NCBI GenBank assembly: GCA_022793375.1
Contig: JAAWCS010000030.1
Location: 1 to 44,615, forward strand
Reading direction: 5' to 3'
Source of the DNA: Lachnospiraceae bacterium
GTDB lineage: Bacteria; Bacillota; Clostridia; Lachnospirales; Lachnospiraceae
DNA length: 44,615 nt
The first letter of the stretch is position 1, and every line of letters starts with the position of its first letter. This document shows, piece by piece, positions 8,504 through 15,600 of this stretch. Under the pieces are notes generated by a model that was not told where the DNA came from, made no database searches, and saw nothing but the letters and a program-made list of their open reading frames with translations. The position numbers and the translations under genes are program-made.

Positions 8504-9625
8504 CTATGTGTCCTCTTCTTCGGGCGCTTCTTCGGACCGGCCGCTTCTCCCCTCCGGATCGTCCTGCCGTCCCGCTTCCTCTGCCGGCTCCTGCCAGGCC
8601 GATCCATCTTCGCCTTCATTCGCCTGCTGCGCCACCCAGTTTTCCTCCGGCGCTTCCTCCAAAAAGTCCACGCGCAGAACCGCCTGCGGCCAGTTTAAGC
8701 GCACATGGGCATGACGGCCCTTCTGCTGCGCCGTCTCCTCCAGCAAATCAAAAAGCTCCGTCAGCATTTCTCTCGTCAGATAGCCGCCCCGCCAGTGAAA
8801 CACAAAGGGCCGTTTCTTACGGATCGCCTGCAAGGCCCTTTTTGCCACTTCCTCCTGCCTGGTAAAAGACAGCTTCTGCTCGCGGTAATAAAAACGGCCG
8901 CCGTCGCCGCAGGCCGGAACCGGCCAGATCACCGGCTCGTGGTCGCGGAAAACATGTTTGTCGTCCAGGTTCAGATAATCGCCGCGAAGCGGCCCCCCGC
9001 GGCTTAAACTATTGTCAAAGGTCGCGTCCACATGATAATACTTCCCCTCCAGGCGGACAACGTTCCAAGCGTGCCGGTAGCGGATTTTCTTCTGCGGGTT
9101 CGCTTCGGACACGGCGATCACCGACCATAGTCCCAGGGCGTCGCAGAGAATCTTCACCGTCTTGGCGATCCCCTCACAGACGCCTACGCCATGGCCCAGG
9201 GGCCCGATGATCTCATGGGAATAGGGCTTTTTCAGCTTGTCATAGCGGACATTTTCACAGATAAAATCATGGATGTACTGCTCCTTTTCCCGCTCCGAAA
9301 GCTTTTGCGCCGGCCGGACCAGCTTCGCTGCGCGGGCCGTAAGCGCCTTCTGATGCTCACGGATTTTCCCTTTGTCAAACAAGTATTCCGGGATAAACTC
9401 CACATGGCCGGCATCGGCGTAAAATCGGTAATGAAAGCCGGACGCATAAAAAATCTCCGGGCAGTCCAGCCTCAGCTGAAAAAACAACTCTCCCAAACGA
9501 CGCCCCTCCAGACGCGGCACCGCAAAGGACGGAGCCAGTACCGTCAACCCGCTCTTTATAGCGTGATAAGCCGCCTGCTCTTCCTTTGACAGCCGGCTAT
9601 AATAATAAGCAGTCGTTTTGCTCAT
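8504..9625 (-). CDS. transglutaminase-like cysteine protease-fold protein
   Basis: The protein is 373 aa. The middle region carries the transglutaminase-core triad: GVGVCEGIAKT (Cys150), YRHAWNVVRL (His185) and YYHVDATFD (Asp200). No signal peptide is seen, so it is probably cytoplasmic. The last 45 residues are very acidic and low in complexity (EEAPEEEDT at the end). Bacterial members are usually peptidases or amidases, and the substrate is unknown. The start codon overlaps the stop of the dus gene by 4 nt (ATGA), so the two are translationally coupled. A fragment of a second copy lies at 14644-14748. Confidence 0.85.
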   Translation of the reverse strand: MSKTTAYYYSRLSKEEQAAYHAIKSGLTVLAPSFAVPRLEGRRLGELFFQLRLDCPEIFYASGFHYRFYADAGHVEFIPEYLFDKGKIREHQKALTARAAKLVRPAQKLSEREKEQYIHDFICENVRYDKLKKPYSHEIIGPLGHGVGVCEGIAKTVKILCDALGLWSVIAVSEANPQKKIRYRHAWNVVRLEGKYYHVDATFDNSLSRGGPLRGDYLNLDDKHVFRDHEPVIWPVPACGDGGRFYYREQKLSFTRQEEVAKRALQAIRKKRPFVFHWRGGYLTREMLTELFDLLEETAQQKGRHAHVRLNWPQAVLRVDFLEEAPEENWVAQQANEGEDGSAWQEPAEEAGRQDDPEGRSGRSEEAPEEEDT

Positions 9626-10560
9626 ACCAATAATTCCTTTACGATCTGTTCATACTGCGTAAGCCCCGACGCCTTGCGCAGCCGACGCCGCAGTTTTTCC
9701 GCCCCGTCAAACGAAGCGCTTAGATAACTCCACATCTCTAACAACCGGCACAATATATTCCTCTCCCCCGACATGACCGCGCAGTATCCCTCCTCCAGCT
9801 CCTGCAAAAAGCCGACCAGCGCGTCTCTTGTCATCGGCGGCTGACCGCGCAGTTCTCCGGCCAGGCCCGGATTCGTAATCAGCCCGCGGCCCAGCATGAT
9901 GGCAGGTGTCTGCGGAAAACGTGCCCGCATTGTTTCGTAATCGGCTACCGTATAGATGTCTCCGTTGTAACAGGGATAAAGGGACAGAACGCCGGCCGTC
10001 TCCTTTTCCTGTACGCTCTCATATGCGTAGGCGAACGCTTCCTGCCGCACGCTTCCCCGATAGAAATCCGTCCGCAGCCGGGGGTGAATTATTATTTCAC
10101 TAAACGGGTAACGGTTCAAAAGCGCCCATACTGCCGGCCATTTTGCTTCATCGTCGTATCCAATCCGTGTCTTGACCGATATTTGCAGCGGGCAGCGGTC
10201 AAATATTTCGTCCAAAAATCGCTCCAGCCGCGGCAGGTCGCGCAAAAATCCCGCCCCCCGCCCTTTCGCCGTCACCGTCCCCGACGGACAGCCCAGGTTT
10301 AAGTTTACCTCCGTATAGCCAAAGGAACGCAGCGTCTTTGCCAGTTCCAGAAACGCCTCCGCGCGGTTGGTCAAAATCTGCGGAATCAGTTCGATTCCCT
10401 CGTTATTTTCCGGCAGCAGGTCGGCCCGCTCCTTGTGATTCAGTCCCGTATTGGTCAGAAACGGGGCAAAGCAGCGGTCGACCGGACTGAACCAGCGATG
10501 GTACGCCCGGCGGTATATATGGTTCGTAATGCCCTCCATCGGGGCCATGTAGATTTTCAT
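9622..10560 (-). CDS. dus: tRNA-dihydrouridine synthase
   Basis: The protein is 312 aa. It starts with MAPMEGITNHIYR (FMN-binding face of the Dus barrel). NLNLGCPSGTV carries the catalytic Cys91, and ISVKTRIGYDD and IMLGRGLITNPGL are further Dus signatures. The enzyme reduces uridine to dihydrouridine in the tRNA D-loop with FMN and NADPH. The N-terminus is the short version used by the Dus group common in Clostridia; which of the Dus subfamilies it belongs to cannot be settled by eye. It overlaps the transglutaminase-like gene by 4 nt and follows the 630-aa gene after about 60 nt. A decayed partial paralogue is at 14751-14990. Confidence 0.93.
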   Translation of the reverse strand: MKIYMAPMEGITNHIYRRAYHRWFSPVDRCFAPFLTNTGLNHKERADLLPENNEGIELIPQILTNRAEAFLELAKTLRSFGYTEVNLNLGCPSGTVTAKGRGAGFLRDLPRLERFLDEIFDRCPLQISVKTRIGYDDEAKWPAVWALLNRYPFSEIIIHPRLRTDFYRGSVRQEAFAYAYESVQEKETAGVLSLYPCYNGDIYTVADYETMRARFPQTPAIMLGRGLITNPGLAGELRGQPPMTRDALVGFLQELEEGYCAVMSGERNILCRLLEMWSYLSASFDGAEKLRRRLRKASGLTQYEQIVKELLV

Positions 10561-10621
10561 GCTATCCCTTCAGAACCTCCCTCATGCTTCCTTCGATTAT
10601 GCTGTATTGTCCGTCCTTTAG

Positions 10622-12514
10622 CTATCTTTTTCTATGGGTATCCAACATGCCAAATAGCCGCAATTCCTCATGGAATGCCCGACGTCGGGAATACTTTTGC
10701 CGGTAGCTTTGCAGCAGCTCCTCTTTCTCGCCGCCTGCTCCGCCGTATTCCTTTACTTCACCCAGCGCGGCCAAAAAGGCGGCGCACTCCCGATAATATC
10801 CGCGGCGGCTCTTTTCGATGATCGCTTCCGTGCGCCGGTCGATCCACTTAGCCAGCCGGCCAAGAAGCTGCTCTTCTTTTGCCGCCGTCATCGGCATGTC
10901 CTTGCGCCAGGTCAAAAAGCAGTGCCAGAACAGGGAAAGATCGCTGTCTTTTTCCGACAGCATCGAACTTGAGAGTATAAGTTGCGTATCCTCCTGCAAA
11001 ACGGCTCCCTCTTCTTCCCATTCCTGGTCTGTCATTTCCGGTTCTTGTTCGGCCCGGCTGCTTGTATCCTCCGGACTGTCTGCCGTTTCCATGGCGTTCA
11101 GGCCCTGTTCATAGGCTTCGGCCCTGAAAGAAAGGGCGTCCACCGCCATCTGACACATCTGCCGGAGGCCGGGCCGCAGCACATCGCCTTTATACAGATA
11201 CAGCAAGAATAACGCCAGGCCGGTTTTCATAAAGGTACTCGACCAGCCAAGCGATTCTTTTACATTCATCCCTTTGTCCAAAACCCTTTTGAATTCTCCG
11301 TCAAAAAAACTCAGGGCATAGTACGTTGTCTTATAAAGGCGGTTTTCCCGCTGCGCGGCCGATATATCGTCAGTGCGCAGCTCTGCCTTTTGATACAACT
11401 GCTCATATATTTCTTTCACGCTCACCCGGTACTGCGAAAAATCTCCGCATTCCGTCCGCAGGCGCAGGAAATTGACTATATTTGTGTCGGAACGAAAGGC
11501 CTCCAGCCAACATTTTTCTGCCACTTTCCGCTGTCCAAGCCGCAGGGCATACAGCGCGGCCAAAAGCGCGGCTTCGCTGCGGACCTGGTATGTCGGCGCA
11601 ATTTTCTGCAGCGCTTCCTCGCCGATTGCCAGCATTTCCTTGTCCCGTCCGGCCGTAAGCCCCTGCTGCAAAAGCTGGCCATAAAGCTGAGGATGAACCT
11701 CGACAAACCGACGGGCCGCTTCTAAAAACAGTATTTCCTCGTCCTGTAAAGCCAGCGCTTCTTCCAGAAGCTTAAGCGCCAAGTCTCCTGTCTGGCTGCC
11801 CAGGTATTCAATCCACTGGGGCAGAAATTCATCCCATTGCGGCAGTTCTTCTTCGCCGGACTGCAGCAGAGACTCCAATGTAAGGTCCTTTACGCTTGCC
11901 GTTTTAAATATATCGAACAATACCGGCGGCCGTTTTATAAGCGGCAATGCCCGCCAGGCCGCATAGAGGGCTTCCAACGTAAACTCCCTCTTGTCTACCA
12001 AAACCAGATCGTAATGCAAAAGTTCGCCCCACTCCATGGAGCCGCCCGTATAATCACAATAATCGCCGTCTGTCGTCACCTCCAGCGCCATAAGCCGGAC
12101 AAAAAGCTCATATCCTTCCTGATACAGTTCCGCATCCACGCACCGATGTGCCAGACAACAAGCGTCCTCTATCGTATCCAGCAAACAATCCGGATCGGAA
12201 AAACGATATTCGCCGTCGTCGTTCCAGTCGTTGTATCCTTCTATCCAAGTTCCGGTCAGGCACACTTCTCCGTGTTCAATGGCGGCAAGAGCGTCCTCCA
12301 GAGCGGCAATCTGTCCGCGTAATTCGCTGGTGTCGAATTCGGACAGGCCAAAAAGAGAGGTTCCTTCTTGAATGGACTGTAATTTTTGTAAAAAATTTTC
12401 TCGTCCGGATTCCGGCAGAGTGCGGGCCATTTCGTGGATGAACGCACGCAGGGCAGTTTGAGACAAGGAGACGGCAATGGTATCGGTTTGATTTAAAAAG
12501 CGGGAGAGATTCAT
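10622..12514 (-). CDS. 630-aa helical-repeat protein of unknown function
   Basis: The ATG at 12514 is preferred over the upstream one at 12544 because AAAGGAG lies 8 nt before it. The protein is soluble, acidic and predicted to be almost all alpha-helical, with no signal peptide. The C-terminal third (WIDRRTEAIIEKSRRGYYRECAAFLAAL, then QKYSRRRAFHEELRLFG) resembles the helical tails found after SWIM zinc fingers, but no CxCx(n)CxH SWIM motif is present. I do not recognise a family with certainty. The gene sits in a conserved-looking block with dus and a YjbR gene; a partial paralogue in the same context occurs at 14990-15400, which suggests the block moves or duplicates as a unit. Confidence 0.8.
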   Translation of the reverse strand: MNLSRFLNQTDTIAVSLSQTALRAFIHEMARTLPESGRENFLQKLQSIQEGTSLFGLSEFDTSELRGQIAALEDALAAIEHGEVCLTGTWIEGYNDWNDDGEYRFSDPDCLLDTIEDACCLAHRCVDAELYQEGYELFVRLMALEVTTDGDYCDYTGGSMEWGELLHYDLVLVDKREFTLEALYAAWRALPLIKRPPVLFDIFKTASVKDLTLESLLQSGEEELPQWDEFLPQWIEYLGSQTGDLALKLLEEALALQDEEILFLEAARRFVEVHPQLYGQLLQQGLTAGRDKEMLAIGEEALQKIAPTYQVRSEAALLAALYALRLGQRKVAEKCWLEAFRSDTNIVNFLRLRTECGDFSQYRVSVKEIYEQLYQKAELRTDDISAAQRENRLYKTTYYALSFFDGEFKRVLDKGMNVKESLGWSSTFMKTGLALFLLYLYKGDVLRPGLRQMCQMAVDALSFRAEAYEQGLNAMETADSPEDTSSRAEQEPEMTDQEWEEEGAVLQEDTQLILSSSMLSEKDSDLSLFWHCFLTWRKDMPMTAAKEEQLLGRLAKWIDRRTEAIIEKSRRGYYRECAAFLAALGEVKEYGGAGGEKEELLQSYRQKYSRRRAFHEELRLFGMLDTHRKR

Positions 12515-12586
12515 ATTAAGGCTCCTTTTTTTGTTTCTGATCACAGTCGCGGGATGCTGTGTGAAAGATCTTTTCGTTATATGTGT

Positions 12587-12718
12587 CTACTGGTCCATGT
12601 TTTTAAAATATGAGGTAAGCTTACGAGAATTCAGCCGGCGCAGGATACTGTCAATTTTGATTTTGGCCTGCCGGCAGTTCAGGCCGTGGAGATCAAGTTC
12701 CACAATTCCGGCCGTCAT
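12587..12718 (-). pseudogene. truncated Smr-domain protein
   Basis: The reading frame of 43 codons begins MTAGIVELDLHGLNCRQAKIK and stays similar to the N-terminal half of small Smr-domain proteins (DLHG followed by a helix). It then diverges after IDSILRR and stops, missing the HGxGxG/RxxL half of the domain. The next 70 nt do not restore it in any frame. The start overlaps or abuts the YjbR stop (a second ATG at 12724), with AGCAGGTG upstream. The DLHG match is clear; that the remainder is lost, rather than being a true short protein, is inference. Confidence 0.55.
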
Positions 12719-12723
12719 TGGCA

Positions 12724-13092
12724 TCACCTGCTTTCTGCTATGGTCGGCTGCCTGTGTTTTTCGGATTTTTTTGTCAAATCGTAGCTTTCGCCGATCATAC
12801 GGCGGATTTCCGGTTCCGGTACGCTGCCGTCCAGTATGATGGAATTCCAGTGTTTTTTATTTAGATGGTAGGCTGGGATCACTGAAGCGAAGGCTTCGCG
12901 CCAGAAGTCGCGCCACTGCGGGTCACATTTGACATTGATCCAGATATGGCCTTCCCTCTCAAAAATCCAAGCGAAGATGCGCCGGTTTGTACGGTGGCGT
13001 ATGACGCACCAGTTGGGATCGTGAAAGGGGTAATCTTGGTAGGTGTCTGGGTAGGTGAGACAGTGGGCGATGGCTTCTTGTCTGGTTTGCAT
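12724..13092 (-). CDS. MmcQ/YjbR-family DNA-binding-like protein
   Basis: The protein is 122 aa, the usual length for the MmcQ/YjbR family. Recognisable parts are YPDTYQDYPFHDPNWCVIRH near the start, FEREGHIWINVKCDP in the middle, and the conserved SVIPAYHLNKKHWNSIILDG with the Asn/Lys-rich segment. The CyaY-like fold is linked to DNA binding in some members, but the role is not established. AAAGGATCC precedes the ATG. It is the first gene of the block Smr remnant/630-aa/dus/transglutaminase. A deleted second copy begins the fragment cluster at 15401-15466. Confidence 0.88.
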   Translation of the reverse strand: MQTRQEAIAHCLTYPDTYQDYPFHDPNWCVIRHRTNRRIFAWIFEREGHIWINVKCDPQWRDFWREAFASVIPAYHLNKKHWNSIILDGSVPEPEIRRMIGESYDLTKKSEKHRQPTIAESR

Positions 13093-13158
13093 GGAGGATC
13101 CTTTCTTGTTTGCTTTGTGGTAAGCTTCTTACTTTGCTTTTTCAAGCCGGATTGTTAC

Positions 13159-13950
13159 TTATTTTTGCAGTGCCTCATATGCGGTGTACACGTCCAAATA
13201 CATCTCGTCGCTAAAGCTCCCCGCGCTTTTCCAATTATCACTTTTTACAGCTGCTTCACAGAATGTTGCTATTGCTTCTTCATACTCTTCTTTGCTGCTG
13301 CATTCTTCGCCATTCCAAAAATATTCCTGCATCGGATAATCCGCTTCATAATCCCAAACAATCTCTCCGTTTTCCCATTTATCTCCCCAATACCCTTCCG
13401 CCAATGTTGTCTGTTGGCCATCTATAATTGTATAAAAAATGTCATAATAATAACCCATATGCCCGTTGCTGTTCTTATAAAAGTTAGCTTTTTCTATGTA
13501 TTGAAAGCCTCCAAGCCTGTCTGTATAATCTGCATAAACCATACCATCATGGTATGTTAGAAGCAAATTTCCGCCGGCTTCGGAATCGCTTTCTGCAAAC
13601 AGCTCCGGAATGTTATCCTCATCTACATAAATCAATTCATAGGCATAGCCGTCTTTTACAGGAAGCTGCTCATCGACATACTTTTGATATGCTTCCAAAA
13701 TCATCTGCATCGCTTCTGTTTCTGCCAAGGACATTGCTTCTGTGGTCTCGGACGCTTCTTCTGTTTGGCGGACTTCCGGCTCGCTGAATGTTTCGGCTCC
13801 GCTAATTTCTTGTGTTTCCTTTTCTGCGTCCATGCAGGTTTCTATCGCATGTCCGGCGGTTGTTTTCAATGGATCGGCCTTGCCGCAGCCCATTAGAGTT
13901 CCACATAAGAAACTCAGAAGTAAAATTGCATATGCCTCTTTCTTTTTCAT
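13159..13950 (-). CDS. lipoprotein of unknown function
   Basis: The protein is 263 aa from the ATG at 13950, which makes MKKKEAYAILLLSFLCGTLMGCG the start: a lipoprotein signal peptide with lipobox LMGC (Cys22). The longer frame would add 43 unrelated residues. After an acidic Thr/Glu-rich linker, the domain from about residue 80 contains YELIYVDEDNIPELF, the start of a pattern seen in many clostridial lipoproteins that monitor or bind outside the membrane. No enzymatic motif is recognised. Base composition is closer to the AT-rich island than to the left-flank genes. Confidence 0.8.
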   Translation of the reverse strand: MKKKEAYAILLLSFLCGTLMGCGKADPLKTTAGHAIETCMDAEKETQEISGAETFSEPEVRQTEEASETTEAMSLAETEAMQMILEAYQKYVDEQLPVKDGYAYELIYVDEDNIPELFAESDSEAGGNLLLTYHDGMVYADYTDRLGGFQYIEKANFYKNSNGHMGYYYDIFYTIIDGQQTTLAEGYWGDKWENGEIVWDYEADYPMQEYFWNGEECSSKEEYEEAIATFCEAAVKSDNWKSAGSFSDEMYLDVYTAYEALQK

Positions 13951-13997
13951 TCGTGGTTGATAGCCTTTCCTGATTCTTCTTTCCGTATCCGTTTTTG

Positions 13998-14498
13998 TTA
14001 AATTCCCTTTTCGAAATAGCGCCCCAACACGGTGCGTACCCTCATTAAGGAAAAACCTAATAGGTTTTGCCCCTGCCATTTATCCAAATCAAACCGCCTT
14101 TCATCTTTCATGGAAAGGCCAATCCCCCATATGCGATCCTGAACGGCGCATTCCGCTAATATATGGTTTTGCGTAGCCAGAAGCTTCTCTTTTAGCTCAA
14201 TATTTTGCTGAAACTTTTCGAGTAATCCCTGATAGACGATAAGCTGCCGTAGGCCATTCCATAAGATATCTTCATAGTTCTTGACCGCTCTTCCTAACGC
14301 TTTGATTTTCCCTACGTTATCTGTGTCCAGTATTTTTTCTCCCATCTCTCTGTCATCAAAAAGCAACGCCTTTTGATACATCATATACTGCTCCATGGAA
14401 GAGTATCGAATGTTGTTCACGCAGAAATCTGAGAGGTACCAATTGCTTAAATATCCGTTTGCTTCATCGGGATTATGAAAACATATTATTTTTCTCAT
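13998..14498 (-). CDS. NADAR-family protein (YbiA-like N-glycosidase)
   Basis: The 166-aa protein has the full set of NADAR features: GYLSNWYLSDF near the start, MEQYMMYQKALLFDD (with the conserved Glu), a GRAVKNYEDILWNGLRQLIVYQG segment, KFQQNIELKEKLLAT, and DRIWGIGLSM...WQGQNLLGFSLMRVR at the end. Members cleave N-glycosidic bonds, including riboflavin intermediates (YbiA) and ADP-ribose attached to guanine in DNA (the DarT-NADAR type, where it acts as the antitoxin). AAGGTAG precedes the ATG. It lies 5 kb downstream of the ADP-ribosyltransferase-like gene of the defence island, with a decayed region between, so a link is possible but unproven. Confidence 0.9.
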   Translation of the reverse strand: MRKIICFHNPDEANGYLSNWYLSDFCVNNIRYSSMEQYMMYQKALLFDDREMGEKILDTDNVGKIKALGRAVKNYEDILWNGLRQLIVYQGLLEKFQQNIELKEKLLATQNHILAECAVQDRIWGIGLSMKDERRFDLDKWQGQNLLGFSLMRVRTVLGRYFEKGI

Positions 14499-14643
14499 AT
14501 TGGTTCTACCTTGGTTGTTTTTTCTAAACTTTGGCGTGCTATGTGTTTATGCGATCCTTTTCAGGAGGGGATAAAAAGGGCTGAAAAGGGGGCGTGGTAT
14601 ACTATAAAGGACTCTGACCATGTCTTTGCGATATTACAGGAGG

Positions 14644-14748
14644 GTATTCCGGGATGAATTCTACGTGGCTGCCATCCGGATAAAAACGGTAACGAAAGCC
14701 AGTGGCATAGAAAATCTCCGGGTGGTCCAGACGCAACGTGAAGAATAA
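14644..14748 (-). pseudogene. fragment of a second transglutaminase-like gene
   Basis: On the minus strand the frame reads LFFTLRLDHPEIFYATGFRY followed by RFYPDGSHVEFIPEY. This matches residues about 47-81 of the intact protein encoded at 8504-9625. It then runs into unrelated sequence and a stop. The upstream end joins the dus fragment directly. Confidence 0.85.
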
Positions 14749-14750
14749 AT

Positions 14751-14990
14751 CCGACGACGAATTTTTTCAGGCTCGTCAAAGGAATTACTTAAATAGCTCC
14801 AGACTTCCATCAAGTGGTAGAGCACGTTTTTGTCTCCAGACATGACGGCGCGGTATCCTACTTCTAATTCTTCTAAGAAGCCGCGAAGCTGCGCTCCTTC
14901 CATTGGCAGCTGTCCCCGAAGTTCGCCGATCAGGCCGGGATTTGTGATCCGGCCATGCCCCACCATCACGGCGGGCAGGGAAGGGAAGCG
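14751..14990 (-). pseudogene. fragment of a second tRNA-dihydrouridine synthase gene
   Basis: The fragment covers the C-terminal part of Dus, from RFPSLPAVMVGHGRITNPGL to SYLSNSFDEPEKIRRR. About two thirds of residues are identical to the intact dus product at 9622-10560 by hand count. The last 17 residues and the whole N-terminal barrel are missing. Confidence 0.88.
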
Positions 14991-15400
14991 GGAAGTTCTT
15001 CATCGCCGGTCTGTATGAGGTTTTCCAGTGTGAGTTCTCGCCCGCCTGTATTTTTAAATATCTGAAACAATGCTTCCGAGCATTCTTTCATCGGCAAGGC
15101 CTGGTAAACGACATAATCTCCGTCTACGTTTACCTCCAGGGTAAGCAGGATTTGGGAGATGTCACAGCCTTCTTTATAAAGTTCTGCGTCTACGCATCGA
15201 TGTACCAGACGGCAGGCTTCATCTATGGTATCGAGCAGATGATCCGGGTCGCGAACGCTGTATCTACCGTCATCGTCGTCATACCAACTATGATATTCTT
15301 CTTCCCAGTCTCCGATCAGGTATGCTTCGCCGGCGTCAATTGCGATTAGCTTGTCCTGCATAGCAAGCGCTTGTTGGCGCAGGGCGGCGATGTCGGCCTG
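14990..15400 (-). pseudogene. fragment of a second 630-aa-protein gene
   Basis: The frame reads DIAALRQQALAMQDKL, then LLDTIDEACRLVHRCVDAEL, down to ENLIQTGDEELP. It matches about residues 76-210 of the intact 630-aa protein, but lacks an internal stretch of roughly 30 codons after DGDYVVYQ. It ends by fusing to the dus fragment at a shared GAACTTCCC-like junction. Confidence 0.85.
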
Positions 15401-15466
15401 ATAGGCGGGGATGACCGAAACGAAGGCTTCGCGACAGAAATCACGGATTACCGGGTAGGTCTGCAT
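15401..15466 (-). pseudogene. fragment of a second YjbR gene
   Basis: MQTYPVIRDFCREAFVSVIP is a shortened version of the YjbR product encoded at 12724-13092 (MQT at the start, then RDFWREAFASVIPAY). It is fused in frame to the 630-aa fragment, so the four remnants keep the gene order of the intact block. Confidence 0.8.
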
Positions 15467-15600
15467 CTGCAGATCGGTGAGGATGCCAAAGAAGTTTTTT
15501 CTTCATTTTTGCTGAAATCATCTTTGCGTTTGAGCTGAGGGCCAGACCAATGCGTTCGGGCTATTTTTCGAAGTAATCATTTTTGTTACTTTATATTCTT

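Noticed and set aside
14561-14779. Two short open frames (minus 72 codons, plus 60 codons) as genes
   Set aside because: The minus frame is an out-of-frame reading of the transglutaminase fragment, and the plus frame shows no protein-like pattern.
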